A stretch of DNA of 64,000 nt from JALORV01 sp963769745 (GCA_963769745.1 CAVYNB010000009.1:62001-126000); one strand, 5' to 3'. Shown: positions 15,092 to 24,456, counted from the first letter of the stretch. Notes: generated from the letters alone by a model not told the origin. Numbers and translations: made by a program.

Positions 15092-17941
15092 ATGGATGAA
15101 ATCCGCATCCGCGGCGCCCGCACCCACAATCTCAAGAGCGTCGATCTCGACCTGCCGCGCGAGCGGCTGATCGTCATCACCGGGCTGTCCGGTTCGGGAA
15201 AATCGTCGCTTGCCTTCGACACGCTGTACGCGGAAGGCCAGCGGCGCTACGTCGAATCGCTGTCGGCCTACGCGCGCCAGTTCCTGCAGCTGATGGAAAA
15301 GCCCGACGTCGACCTGATCGAAGGTCTGTCGCCCGCCATCGCGATCGAACAGCGCGCGTCGTCACACAATCCGCGCTCGACTGTCGGCACCGTGACCGAA
15401 ATTCACGACTACCTGCGGCTGCTCTTCGCCCGCGTCGGCACGCCCTGCTGTCCTGATCACAAGGTGCCGCTGCAGTCGCAAAGCGTGTCGCAGATGGTCG
15501 ACTCCACGCTTACGCTGCCCGAAGACACGAAGATCCTGGTGCTGGCCCCGGTCGTGCGGGAGCGCAAGGGCGAGTTCATCGAGTTCTTCGACGACATGCA
15601 GACGCAGGGGTTCGTGCGCTTTCGCATCGACGGCGCGATCGTCGAGGCCGACAGCGTGCCGCCGCTGGCAAAGAGCGAGAAACACTCGCTCGACGTCGTG
15701 GTTGACCGGCTCAAGGTGCGTGCGGATGCCAAGCAGCGACTGGCCGAGTCGTTCGAGACCGCGCTGCGCCTGGCGGATGGCCGGGCGCTGCTGATTGATC
15801 TGGACAACGGCCAGGAGATCGCGTTTTCGAGCCGGTTCGCGTGCCCGGTCTGCAGCTATTCGCTGGCCGAGCTCGAACCGCGGCTCTTCTCGTTCAACAA
15901 TCCGATGGGCGCGTGCGAGGCCTGTGATGGCATCGGCACGGTGGAATACTTCGACGAAGCGCGCGTCGTGGCGCACCCCGAGCTCGCCCTCGCCAGCGGC
16001 GCAATCAAGGGCTGGGACGCGCGCAACCAGTATTACCACCAGATGCTGGTGACCGTGGCCCAGCACTACGGCTTCGACCTGAACCAGCCGTACGACCAGC
16101 TGCCGGAATCGGCTCAGCGGACCATCCTGCACGGGTCCGGGGACGACGAGATCCCCTTTACCTACACCAACGAACGCGGTCGCAAGATGGTACGTCGCCA
16201 TCCGTTCGAAGGCGTGATCCCGAGCCTCGAACGCCGGCTCAAGGAAACCGATTCGCTGGTCGTGCGCGACGAACTGTCGAAGCTGCGCAGCCAGCGTGCG
16301 TGCACCGTATGCGATGGCTCGCGCCTGCGGCGCGAAGCGCGCAACGTCTTCATTGGCGAGGGCAAGGAACAACGCGGGATCTGGCAGATCTCGGCAGCGC
16401 CGTTAGCGGAGGCCTCTCGCTATATCGAGACCGTCGCCTTCAGCGGCCAGAAGAAGGAGATTGCCAGCAAGATCGTCAAGGAGATCGCCGCGCGCCTGCG
16501 CTTTCTCGTCAACGTCGGGCTGGACTATCTGTCGCTCGACCGCTCGGCCGACACGCTGTCCGGCGGCGAATCGCAACGCATCCGCCTGGCATCGCAGATC
16601 GGCTCGGGCCTGACCGGTGTGATGTACGTGCTGGACGAGCCGTCGATCGGCCTGCATCAGCGCGACAACGCTCGGCTGATCGGCACACTCAAGCACCTGC
16701 GCGACCTCGGTAACAGCGTGATCGTGGTCGAACACGACGAGGATGCCATTCGCGCCGCCGACTTCATCGTCGACATGGGACCGGGTGCCGGGGCACACGG
16801 AGGCGAAGTCATCGCACACGGGACGCTGGCCGAGATCGAAGCCAACGACAATTCGCTGACCGGCCAGTACATGGCCGGCCGTCGCGAGATCGAGATTCCG
16901 TCGGACCGGACACCGCCGTTCACGCACTGGTTGAAGCTGGTGGGCGCACAGGGCAACAACCTCAAGGACGTGACGCTCGACCTGCCGATCGGCCTGCTGA
17001 CCTGCATCACCGGCGTCTCGGGCTCCGGCAAGTCGACGCTCATCAATGACACGCTGTACGCCGCCGTGGCCCGGCACCTGTACGGCTCGGCGGCGGAACC
17101 GGCGCACTACACGATGATCGAGGGCCTGGAACATGTCGACAAGGTGATCAGCGTCGACCAGAGTCCGATTGGCCGCACGCCGCGCAGCAACCCGGCGACC
17201 TACACGGGCCTGTTCACGCCGATCCGCGAGCTCTTTGCGGAAACGCCGACGGCACGCGAGCGCGGTTACGAGGCGGGCCGGTTTTCGTTCAACGTCAAGG
17301 GCGGCCGCTGCGAGAGCTGCCAGGGCGATGGCGTCATCAAGGTCGAGATGCACTTTCTGCCCGACGTGTACGTGCCCTGTGACGTCTGTCACGGCAAGCG
17401 CTACAACCGCGAGACGCTCGAGGTGCACTACAAGGGCAAGAGCATTGCCGACGTACTCGACCTGACCGTCGAAGACGCCTTCGCATTCTTCAATGCCGTG
17501 CCGACGATCGCGCGCAAGTTGCAGACGCTGCTCGATGTCGGCCTCGGCTACGTTCGCCTCGGACAGAGCGCCACCACCTTGTCGGGCGGCGAAGCGCAGC
17601 GCGTGAAGCTCTCGCTCGAACTGTCCAAGCGCGATACCGGCCGTACGCTCTACATCCTCGACGAACCGACCACCGGCCTGCACTTCCACGACATCGCGCT
17701 GCTGCTGAAAGTGCTGCACCAGTTGCGCAACGCCGGCAACACGGTCGTGGTGATCGAGCACAACCTGGATGTGATCAAGACGGCCGACTGGGTGGTCGAT
17801 CTCGGCCCCGAAGGTGGCGACGGCGGTGGACGCATCATTGCGACCGGGCCGCCGGAAAAGATCGCGGCCAGCCGCGAAAGCCACACCGGCGCCTATCTGG
17901 CCCCGGTGCTCAACGGCGAGCGGCGGTCGCGCGCAGCCTGA
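15092..17941 (+). CDS. uvrA: excinuclease ABC subunit A
   Basis: Damage-recognition ATPase of nucleotide excision repair, 949 aa, full length. The two ABC modules are visible: first Walker A GLSGSGKSS near residue 31 with the LSGGESQR signature near 490, and second Walker A GVSGSGKST near 640 with LSGGEAQR near 830. The two CxxC zinc elements are present: CPVCSYS...CEACDGIG, and CESCQGDG...CDVCHGKRYN. The start gives MDEIRIRGARTHNLKSVDL, the canonical N-terminus. It is divergent from ssb and convergent with the histidine phosphatase gene. Confidence 0.98.
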   Translation: MDEIRIRGARTHNLKSVDLDLPRERLIVITGLSGSGKSSLAFDTLYAEGQRRYVESLSAYARQFLQLMEKPDVDLIEGLSPAIAIEQRASSHNPRSTVGTVTEIHDYLRLLFARVGTPCCPDHKVPLQSQSVSQMVDSTLTLPEDTKILVLAPVVRERKGEFIEFFDDMQTQGFVRFRIDGAIVEADSVPPLAKSEKHSLDVVVDRLKVRADAKQRLAESFETALRLADGRALLIDLDNGQEIAFSSRFACPVCSYSLAELEPRLFSFNNPMGACEACDGIGTVEYFDEARVVAHPELALASGAIKGWDARNQYYHQMLVTVAQHYGFDLNQPYDQLPESAQRTILHGSGDDEIPFTYTNERGRKMVRRHPFEGVIPSLERRLKETDSLVVRDELSKLRSQRACTVCDGSRLRREARNVFIGEGKEQRGIWQISAAPLAEASRYIETVAFSGQKKEIASKIVKEIAARLRFLVNVGLDYLSLDRSADTLSGGESQRIRLASQIGSGLTGVMYVLDEPSIGLHQRDNARLIGTLKHLRDLGNSVIVVEHDEDAIRAADFIVDMGPGAGAHGGEVIAHGTLAEIEANDNSLTGQYMAGRREIEIPSDRTPPFTHWLKLVGAQGNNLKDVTLDLPIGLLTCITGVSGSGKSTLINDTLYAAVARHLYGSAAEPAHYTMIEGLEHVDKVISVDQSPIGRTPRSNPATYTGLFTPIRELFAETPTARERGYEAGRFSFNVKGGRCESCQGDGVIKVEMHFLPDVYVPCDVCHGKRYNRETLEVHYKGKSIADVLDLTVEDAFAFFNAVPTIARKLQTLLDVGLGYVRLGQSATTLSGGEAQRVKLSLELSKRDTGRTLYILDEPTTGLHFHDIALLLKVLHQLRNAGNTVVVIEHNLDVIKTADWVVDLGPEGGDGGGRIIATGPPEKIAASRESHTGAYLAPVLNGERRSRAA

Positions 17942-17973
17942 CGGCCGAGGCACTCCTGCCTCCTGTCATCGAG

Positions 17974-18537
17974 TCAGAAGCGAACCGAACCGACCACCCG
18001 CAGGTCCGCTCCATTGCGCTGGAGCACGACGCCTTCTCCCACCGCGGCCGGGCGTGCGGCCAGCGCGCTGATATTGACCTGATGGGTCACCAGCACGAGC
18101 GCGCCCGGACCGCGCCATGCCGCGATGCGCGCACGCAGCTCGCGCGTCTGTTCGGTGACGGTTGATCGATCCTCGAAGAACGAATTGAGCGACGCGACCG
18201 GCTGCACGTCGAGCGCCGGAAAGGCGAGGCGCGCGGTGTCCAGGCAGCGGCACCACAGGCTCGACTCGACACGCGCGACCGGAACACGCCGCTCCGCCAG
18301 CGCGCGACCGATGGCCGCTGCCTGCACCCGGCCTGCCGGCGAGAGGTTGCGCTGGGTCGCGCAATCGTCGAGCCGGAAGCCGGGCGGATCGCCGATGCCG
18401 GGTTCGGTCGCCGCATGACGCAGCACGAGCACTCCGCCGTCGCGCAGCGCGCTCCATGCCGCCTCGTCGGCGCCGGCCCCGCGCACGCCTCCGAGAAGGA
18501 GTGCGACGAGCAACAGCGCGCCACGGAGCCCCGTCAT
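17974..18537 (-). CDS. exported histidine phosphatase family protein
   Basis: Phosphoglycerate-mutase-like phosphatase, 187 aa, with an N-terminal signal peptide (about residues 1-24, GLRGALLLVALLLGGVRGAGA). The catalytic core starts LVLRHAATEPG (RHA in place of the usual RHG; the nucleophile His is present), with SSLWCRCLDTARLAF and the second His in LVTHQVNISAL. ATG 18537 overlaps the stop of the antiporter gene upstream (ATGA). Its substrate is unknown; export suggests action on periplasmic phosphoesters. Confidence 0.82.
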   Translation of the reverse strand: MTGLRGALLLVALLLGGVRGAGADEAAWSALRDGGVLVLRHAATEPGIGDPPGFRLDDCATQRNLSPAGRVQAAAIGRALAERRVPVARVESSLWCRCLDTARLAFPALDVQPVASLNSFFEDRSTVTEQTRELRARIAAWRGPGALVLVTHQVNISALAARPAAVGEGVVLQRNGADLRVVGSVRF

Positions 18538-20516
18538 CCCTGAAGCAGCCTTTCCTCGGCCAGTTCTATGGATTCCGGCACGCCGCGCAGGACGACGACA
18601 TCACCGACCTGCAGTCTCATTTCCGGGCTCGGGTCGGCACCACGGATACCGCGCCGGCGGACCGCGGTCACATCGGCGCCGATCGTCGCCAGTTCCAGAT
18701 CGGCGAGCCGCCTGCCGACCGCCGCGGCACCGACATCGATCGGCACCGAATGCAGACGCTCGTGCGACTCGTCTTCGGGCGAACCGTCGTCGTCACCGAT
18801 GCCGTGAAAGTAGCCCCGCAGCAGCCGGTAGCGCTGGTTCCGTGCCTCGCGTACGCGCCGGACAACGCGTGCGACCGGCACGCCGAGCAGAACAAGGGCG
18901 TGGGAACCCAGCATCAGACTGCCCTCGAAGACTTCCGGGACCACCTCGGTCGCGCCCGCCTTCATCAGCTTGTCGAGGTCATGGTCATCCTGCGTTCGTA
19001 CGACGACGGACAGATTCGGCTTGAGTTCGTGCGCGTGGCGCAGCACCTTGAGGGCCGAGGTCGCGTCGGCGTAGGTGATCACGAGCGCCGCCGCGCGCCG
19101 GATCCCGGCCGCGACCAGCGTTTCGCGCCGTGCCGCGTCGCCAAAGACGACCGACTCGCCGGCGGCGGCGGCTTCCCGCACCAGATCCGGATCGAGGTCG
19201 AGTGCCACGTAGCCGATGTTCTCCTGCTCCAGCATCTTGGCCAGATGCTGCCCGCTGCGACCGAATCCGCAAATGACGACATGCCGGTCGCTGACGATCG
19301 CCTTCTGCGCGATCTGCGCGATTTCAAGCGACTTCTGCAGCCACTCGCTGGACGCCAGTCGCATCGCGATGCGATCTGCATGCTGCACCAGCAGCGGCGC
19401 GGCGAGCATCGACAGCAGCATCGCCGCGAGCACCACCTGCAGGATCAGGTCGTCGATCAGGTCGAACTGGCCGGCCAGGCCGAGCAGCACAAAACCGAAC
19501 TCGCCCGCCGTGCACAGCGCCAGCGCAGCCCGGATCGATGTCCCTGCGCCGGCCTTGAAAAGCCGGGCAAGCAAGTAGATCAGGCCGAACTTGAAGGCGA
19601 CGGGCAGCACGAGAGCGAGCAGGACCCAGCCGAAGTGCTCGACCACGACACGCGGGCTCAACAGCATCCCGATCGTCACGAAGAACAGTCCGAGCAGCAC
19701 GTCCCGGAACGGCTTGATGTCCTCGTCGACCTGGTGGCGGAATTCGGTCTCGGCGATCAGCATGCCCGCAACGAAGGCTCCGAGAGCGAGTGACAGACCC
19801 GCAATCTCGGTCAGCCACGCGAGGCCGAGCGTGACCAGCAGCACGTTCAGCGTGAAGAGCTCATGCGACTTGCGCTTGGCCACCAGGTGGAGCCACCAGC
19901 GCAGCACGCGCTGCCCGCCCGCCAGCAGCACCGCGAGCAGCGCGGTGGCCTTGAGCACAGCGAGTCCCAGGGTCCAGCCCAGCTGGCCCGGGTCGGCCGC
20001 CAGCGCCGGAATCAGGACCAGCAGTGGCACCACCGCCAGATCCTGGAACAGCAACACGCCCACGATGCGCTTGCCATGCTCGGTGTCGAGCTGGAGCCGC
20101 TCCGAAATGAGCTTCAGGACAATCGCGGTCGATGACATCGCCAGCGCGGCACCCAGCGCGAACACGCCAGCGAAACCGACACCAAACCTATCGCCCAGGA
20201 AGAGTCCGCCGATCATCGTGACAACGATGGTGAGCGCGACCTGCGCGCCGCCGAGCCCGAACACGATCCGCCGCATCGACTTCAACCGTGGCAGCGAGAA
20301 CTCGAGCCCGATCGAGAACATCAGGAACACGACCCCGAACTCCGCCAGGTAGCGCGTCTGCTTGCTGTCGGGGACGAGGCCCAGCGCATGCGGCCCGATG
20401 AGTATCCCGATTGCGAGATAGGCCAGAAGTGGCGGCAGCGACAACAGCCGGAACACAACCACCCCCAGCACCACAGAGGCAAGCAGAACCAGGGTGACTT
20501 CCAGGCCAGACGTCAT
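18534..20516 (-). CDS. monovalent cation:proton antiporter-2 (KefB/KefC type) with TrkA-N and TrkA-C domains
   Basis: K+/H+ antiporter of the CPA2 family, 660 aa. Residues 1-380 form about 12 membrane segments (LLAYLAIGILIGPHALG, FGVVFLMFSIGLEFSLPRL). Next comes a cytosolic Rossmann RCK_N domain with VVICGFGRSGQHLAKML, and an RCK_C-like domain follows near residues 560-650. ATG 20516 starts MTSGLEVTLVLLASVV; the frame is open to 20579 but that adds a non-hydrophobic leader into the promoter area. The Rossmann domain suggests control by nucleotide or glutathione adducts. It forms an operon with the histidine phosphatase (4-base overlap) and is divergent from kdsD. Confidence 0.88.
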   Translation of the reverse strand: MTSGLEVTLVLLASVVLGVVVFRLLSLPPLLAYLAIGILIGPHALGLVPDSKQTRYLAEFGVVFLMFSIGLEFSLPRLKSMRRIVFGLGGAQVALTIVVTMIGGLFLGDRFGVGFAGVFALGAALAMSSTAIVLKLISERLQLDTEHGKRIVGVLLFQDLAVVPLLVLIPALAADPGQLGWTLGLAVLKATALLAVLLAGGQRVLRWWLHLVAKRKSHELFTLNVLLVTLGLAWLTEIAGLSLALGAFVAGMLIAETEFRHQVDEDIKPFRDVLLGLFFVTIGMLLSPRVVVEHFGWVLLALVLPVAFKFGLIYLLARLFKAGAGTSIRAALALCTAGEFGFVLLGLAGQFDLIDDLILQVVLAAMLLSMLAAPLLVQHADRIAMRLASSEWLQKSLEIAQIAQKAIVSDRHVVICGFGRSGQHLAKMLEQENIGYVALDLDPDLVREAAAAGESVVFGDAARRETLVAAGIRRAAALVITYADATSALKVLRHAHELKPNLSVVVRTQDDHDLDKLMKAGATEVVPEVFEGSLMLGSHALVLLGVPVARVVRRVREARNQRYRLLRGYFHGIGDDDGSPEDESHERLHSVPIDVGAAAVGRRLADLELATIGADVTAVRRRGIRGADPSPEMRLQVGDVVVLRGVPESIELAEERLLQG

Positions 20517-20660
20517 CGAGCGAGAAACGGTGCAGAAAGTGGATCGGTCGCGCGGCGCAAGCAAAGCCCATGCCAGCACGCATCGCGCGTGTATTATCGC
20601 CGCAGCCTACCCGCCTGGCCTTGCCGGCCGCCTTGCGACCCGAATCAGCTTCCGTAGCCC

Positions 20661-21656
20661 ATGCCAGCAACACCGATGCCCACCGAACCGAGCGCGAGCG
20701 CGCTCGCGCTGGCGCGCGAGGTGATCGAGATCGAGGCCCAGGCGATCGCCGCCCTCGCCGACCGCATCGATGGGGCCTTCGCCCGTGCCGTCGGGCTGCT
20801 GCTGGACTGTCGCGGCCGAACCGTGGTGACCGGGGTCGGCAAGAGCGGCCATATCGGTCGCAAGCTGGCGTCGACGCTGGCCTCCACCGGAACACCATCG
20901 ATGTTCGTCCACGCGGCCGAAGCGGCCCACGGCGACCTCGGCATGATCACGCAGGACGACGTGCTGCTGGCGCTGTCGTATTCGGGCGAAGGCGACGAAC
21001 TGCTGACCATCGTGCCGATCGTGAAGCGGGAGGGCACACCGCTGATCGCGATGACCGGACGCCCGGAGTCGTCGCTGGCCAGGCTCGCCGACGTGCACCT
21101 CGACGTGCATGTCGACAAGGAAGCGTGTCCGCTGAATCTCGCGCCCACCTCCTCCACCACGGCCATGCTCGCGCTGGGGGACGCCCTGGCGATCGCCTGC
21201 CTCGACGCGCGCGGTTTCGGGCGCGAAGACTTCGCGCGCTCGCATCCGGCCGGGGCGCTCGGACGCCGCCTGCTGACCCACGTGCGCGATGTCATGCGCA
21301 GCGGCGATGCCATTCCAAGCGTGGCGAGCACGGCCAGCGTGATGGACGCCCTGCACGAGATCACGCGCAAGCAGCTGGGCATGACGGCGGTGCTGGACGA
21401 GCGCGGTGCACTGATAGGCATCTTCACCGACGGCGATCTGCGGCGACTGCTCGAGCGCGTCGGCGATGTGCGCACGCTCGCCGTGGCTGACGTGATGACG
21501 CGGACACCCCTGACGATCGGACCCGACGCACTCGCCGCCGAGGCAGCGCAGCTGATGGATCGCCGGCGCAGGAACCAGTTGCTCGTCGTCAGTAGCGACG
21601 GACGGCTCGTCGGGGCGCTCAACAATCTCGACCTGATGAACGCGAAGGTGATCTGA
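20661..21656 (+). CDS. kdsD: arabinose-5-phosphate isomerase (KdsD/KpsF/GutQ family)
   Basis: Converts ribulose 5-phosphate to arabinose 5-phosphate, the first step of Kdo synthesis for LPS. 331 aa: an N-terminal SIS domain (GRTVVTGVGKSGHIGRKLASTLASTGTPSMFVHAAEAAHGDLG, SYSGEGDEL, NLAPTSSTTAMLALGD) and two C-terminal CBS domains (DVMRSGDAIPSV..., DVMTRTPLTIGP...). Next comes kdsC, whose ATG overlaps this stop by one base (TGATG). A TATTAT box at 20592-20597 is a possible -10. Confidence 0.95.
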   Translation: MPATPMPTEPSASALALAREVIEIEAQAIAALADRIDGAFARAVGLLLDCRGRTVVTGVGKSGHIGRKLASTLASTGTPSMFVHAAEAAHGDLGMITQDDVLLALSYSGEGDELLTIVPIVKREGTPLIAMTGRPESSLARLADVHLDVHVDKEACPLNLAPTSSTTAMLALGDALAIACLDARGFGREDFARSHPAGALGRRLLTHVRDVMRSGDAIPSVASTASVMDALHEITRKQLGMTAVLDERGALIGIFTDGDLRRLLERVGDVRTLAVADVMTRTPLTIGPDALAAEAAQLMDRRRRNQLLVVSSDGRLVGALNNLDLMNAKVI

Positions 21657-22171
21657 TGACGCCCGAGCAGCGCGCGGCGCAGGTCCGCCTGGTCGTGCTC
21701 GACGTCGACGGGGTGCTGACCGACGGGCGGCTCTACTACGGACCGCAGGGCGAAGCACTCAAGGTCTTCGACGTGCGCGACGGCCACGGCATCAAGATGC
21801 TGCTTGGCCACGGCATCGACGTGGCGATCCTGTCGGCGCGCGATTCGCCGATCGTGGCTCAGCGCGCCCGCGAACTCGGCATTACCCGGGTCCTCCAGGG
21901 CCGGGGCGACAAGTCCGCCGGATTTCGCGAACTGCTCGACGGATCGAACATCGCCGCCGCCGAAGCCGCCTTCGTCGGCGACGACCTGCCCGATCTGCCG
22001 GTGCTGCGGCTGGCCGGGTTCGCGGCCTCTGTCGACGACGCCCGTGACGAAGTGAAGGCCGTCGCGCACTGGGTCGCACCGCAGCCCGGAGGCCGCGCCG
22101 CCGTCCGCGCGCTCGCGGAGTTCATCCTCCGCGCCAAGGGCGCCGATCCAGAAACGATGGTGCACGGATGA
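21656..22171 (+). CDS. kdsC: 3-deoxy-D-manno-octulosonate 8-phosphate phosphatase
   Basis: HAD-family phosphatase that releases Kdo from Kdo-8-phosphate. 171 aa, with LVVLDVDGVLTDGRLYYG (nucleophile Asp and general acid Asp of DxD), ILSARDSP (motif II Ser), and a C-terminal VGDDLPDLPVLRLAGF (motif IV). Coupled to kdsD by a one-base overlap. It is separated from lptC by 129 bases that contain two hairpins, an interruption of the usual tight kdsC-lptC spacing. Confidence 0.95.
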   Translation: MTPEQRAAQVRLVVLDVDGVLTDGRLYYGPQGEALKVFDVRDGHGIKMLLGHGIDVAILSARDSPIVAQRARELGITRVLQGRGDKSAGFRELLDGSNIAAAEAAFVGDDLPDLPVLRLAGFAASVDDARDEVKAVAHWVAPQPGGRAAVRALAEFILRAKGADPETMVHG

Positions 22172-22201
22172 GCCCACGCCGAGGTTTCGTGCCCTTGCTT
22201 T

Positions 22202-22246
22202 TGCCGAGGGCGCCCGGCCGCCCGAAGCCCTCGGCACACTTTTCTT
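22202..22246 (+). terminator. terminator-like hairpin between kdsC and lptC
   Basis: Perfect 10-bp stem TGCCGAGGGC / GCCCTCGGCA (22202-22211 and 22227-22236), loop 15 bases, then CACTTTTCTTC. A second hairpin, GCAGCGC-GAA-GCGCTGC (22263-22279), follows before lptC. The U-tract is short, so it could be an attenuator rather than a full terminator. Confidence 0.5.
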
Positions 22247-22300
22247 CGCGCCGAGCGCACGTGCAGCGCGAAGCGCTGCGTACGCGAGGCGCGTGCAGCC

Positions 22301-22897
22301 ATGCGTGACCGCATCACCGCCATCATCGCCGTGCTGCTGCTCGCGCTGCTTGCAGCAACGACCTACTGGTACTCGCAATCCACGCGCATCGGCGGATTGT
22401 CGAACCCGGTTTCGCGCGAGGGACCCGATGTCGTGGTCGATGGCGCCACGCTGACGCAGTTCGACGCGCAGGGTCGCGCCACCAACAAACTGATCGGTGA
22501 TCGCGTCACGCATTATCCGAGCGATGACCGGGTCGAGGTGATCCGCCCGCGCATGATCAGCCTGCGCGCGGACCAGCCCCAGCTGGATGCTCGCGCCAAT
22601 CATGCACGCGTCGAGGACGGCGGCGCGCGCGTGGTCCTTACCGGCGATGTCACGGTGATCCGTGCAGCGGGCAAGGATGGCGAACCGCCGATGCGCCTGT
22701 TGACAGAGCGGCTGGTTGCACTGCCGGACCTCGAACAGTTCTCGACCGATGCCCCGGCGGAGATCGAGCGCGGCGGCTCGCGCATCAACTCGGTCGGCAT
22801 GGACTACGACAACATCAAGCGGACCGTGAAGTTCCGCTCGAAGGTCCAGGGCACCGTCGAAGCCAACCCCAACGCGAAGGGAGGCGAGTCCCGATGA
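22301..22897 (+). CDS. lptC: LPS export ABC transporter periplasmic protein LptC
   Basis: Bitopic inner-membrane protein that passes LPS from LptB2FG to LptA. 198 aa: a single N-terminal membrane anchor (ITAIIAVLLLALLAATTYWY, about residues 4-24), then the beta-jellyroll of the LptC/YrbK family (DVVVDGATLTQFDAQGRATNKLIGDRVTHYP...). ATGA overlap with lptA downstream shows tight coupling. Confidence 0.92.
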   Translation: MRDRITAIIAVLLLALLAATTYWYSQSTRIGGLSNPVSREGPDVVVDGATLTQFDAQGRATNKLIGDRVTHYPSDDRVEVIRPRMISLRADQPQLDARANHARVEDGGARVVLTGDVTVIRAAGKDGEPPMRLLTERLVALPDLEQFSTDAPAEIERGGSRINSVGMDYDNIKRTVKFRSKVQGTVEANPNAKGGESR

Positions 22898-23511
22898 TCC
22901 GCCGGCTGATCCCGCTCTTCATTGCGCTGACGCTTGCGGCCACCGGTGCTGCACGCGCCGAGCGCGCCGACCGCGACAAGCCGCTCAATTACGAAGCCGC
23001 CAGTGGCGAGTGTGATGATCTGCAGCAGGTCTGCGTGCTCGTCGGCGATGTCGTGCTCGTCAAGGGCACGATGCGCGCCACCGGCGACCGCGTGCAGATC
23101 CGCAAGGACCCCGAGGGATACCAGTATGGAGTGATCCAGGGTTCGCCCGGCAAGTTGGCGACGTTCCGGCAGCGACGCGATGCGAGCTCTTCGGGTGCCG
23201 AGGAATACATCGAAGGCTTTGCGGAACGTGTCGAATACGACGAGAAGGCCGATACGGTGAAGCTGATTACGCGGGCGCGCGTCCGCCTGCTGGAAAACGA
23301 CGTGCAACGTGACGAACTTCGCGGCGATTCGATCACCTACGACCAGCGCAACTCCAAGTACTTCGTTTCGGGTGGCAAGTCCTCCGGCGATGCCGGCAGC
23401 CCGGACGGCCGGGTGCGCGGCACGATCGCCCCGCGTTCGAATGCACCGAAGTCCGGTTCCGCTGCGCCGCTGAAACCGGCGACCCAGATCACAAATCCGC
23501 GGGCCGATTGA
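22894..23511 (+). CDS. lptA: LPS transport periplasmic protein LptA
   Basis: Periplasmic bridge protein of the Lpt machine, 205 aa. Signal peptide at about 1-22 (RRLIPLFIALTLAATGAARA), then the OstA-like repeats (DKPLNYEAASGECDDLQQVCVLVGDVVLVKGTMRATGDRVQI..., DTVKLITRARVRLLENDVQRDELRGDSITYDQRNSKYFVSGG). Two cysteines (CDDLQQVC) lie close together, unlike E. coli LptA, and could form a disulfide. A poorly conserved tail is rich in Ser, Pro and Ala. Confidence 0.93.
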   Translation: MIRRLIPLFIALTLAATGAARAERADRDKPLNYEAASGECDDLQQVCVLVGDVVLVKGTMRATGDRVQIRKDPEGYQYGVIQGSPGKLATFRQRRDASSSGAEEYIEGFAERVEYDEKADTVKLITRARVRLLENDVQRDELRGDSITYDQRNSKYFVSGGKSSGDAGSPDGRVRGTIAPRSNAPKSGSAAPLKPATQITNPRAD

Positions 23512-24317
23512 CGAGCCGATCCATCGTGGAAGCCCGTGCCCGTGTTGCCGACACCGCATCCCTGCCCGCAGGTGTGCAAAGCACGCTGAGAGTCGAAAAC
23601 CTGCAGAAGCGCTACGGCAATCGCGCCGTCGTGAAGGATGTCTCGCTGACTGTGCAAAGCGGAGAAGTCGTTGGCCTGCTCGGACCGAATGGGGCGGGCA
23701 AGACCACGGTTTTCTACATGGTGGTGGGGCTGGTACCGCTGGACGACGGTGACATCCTGGTCGACGGCAAGTCGATTTCGCACCTGCCCATACACCGGCG
23801 CGCGCGGCTCGGCCTGTCCTACCTGCCGCAGGAAGCGTCGGTCTTCCGCAAGCTGACGGTCGAGGAGAACGTGCGCGCCGTGCTCGAGCTGCAGATCGAC
23901 GACAACCGACGACCCCTACCCCGCAACGTCATCGACGAGCGGCTGACCGAGCTCCTTGACGATCTGCAGATCGCCCATCTGCGCACCAATACCGCCCTGT
24001 CGTTGTCGGGCGGCGAGCGGCGACGCGTCGAGATCGCCCGCGCTCTGGCGTCGCGCCCGCGCTTCATCCTGCTCGACGAGCCGTTCGCGGGCGTCGATCC
24101 GATCGCCGTGCTGGAAATTCAACGCATCGTGCGCTTCCTCAAGGAGCGCGGCATCGGCGTGCTGATTACCGATCACAACGTGCGCGAAACACTCGGGATC
24201 TGCGACCACGCCTACATCATCAATGAAGGTGTCGTGCTCGCTGCCGGGCGTCCCGACGAGATCGTCGGCAACGAGACCGTGCGCCGCGTCTACCTCGGCG
24301 AGCACTTCCGGATGTGA
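23508..24317 (+). CDS. lptB: LPS export ABC transporter ATP-binding protein LptB
   Basis: Cytoplasmic ATPase that powers LPS extraction. 269 aa if started at TTG 23508, whose last bases overlap the lptA stop (TTGA); GTG 23526 is an alternative, and the family core begins only at STLRVENLQKRYGNRAVVKDV, so the first ~25 residues are extra. Walker A GPNGAGKTT, signature LSLSGGERRRVEIARAL, Walker B FILLDEPFAGVDPIAV and switch ITDHNVRETL are intact. Upstream lptA and lptC and downstream rpoN match the usual order. Confidence 0.95.
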   Translation: MTSRSIVEARARVADTASLPAGVQSTLRVENLQKRYGNRAVVKDVSLTVQSGEVVGLLGPNGAGKTTVFYMVVGLVPLDDGDILVDGKSISHLPIHRRARLGLSYLPQEASVFRKLTVEENVRAVLELQIDDNRRPLPRNVIDERLTELLDDLQIAHLRTNTALSLSGGERRRVEIARALASRPRFILLDEPFAGVDPIAVLEIQRIVRFLKERGIGVLITDHNVRETLGICDHAYIINEGVVLAAGRPDEIVGNETVRRVYLGEHFRM

Positions 24318-24417
24318 CGATGTGCCACGCCGCGCGCCCGTCTTCTGTAGTTGTCCTGCGCGCGACCGCCCGGCCGCCCGAAGGACGCACGCCTGATCAA
24401 CCCGCGGGCGATGCACG

Positions 24418-24436
24418 CACGACCCGCCGGGTCGTG
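24418..24436 (+). promoter_or_regulatory. hairpin in the rpoN leader
   Basis: CACGACCC-GCC-GGGTCGTG is a perfect 8-bp stem with a 3-base loop, 20 bases upstream of the rpoN start. It could limit ribosome access or be a processing site; there is no U-tract. Confidence 0.4.
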
Positions 24437-24456
24437 ACCATCGCTGGCACCCGCGC

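Noticed and set aside
24437..24456. TGGCAC near 24447 as a sigma-54 -24 element
   Set aside because: No TTGC-type -12 element at the right distance.
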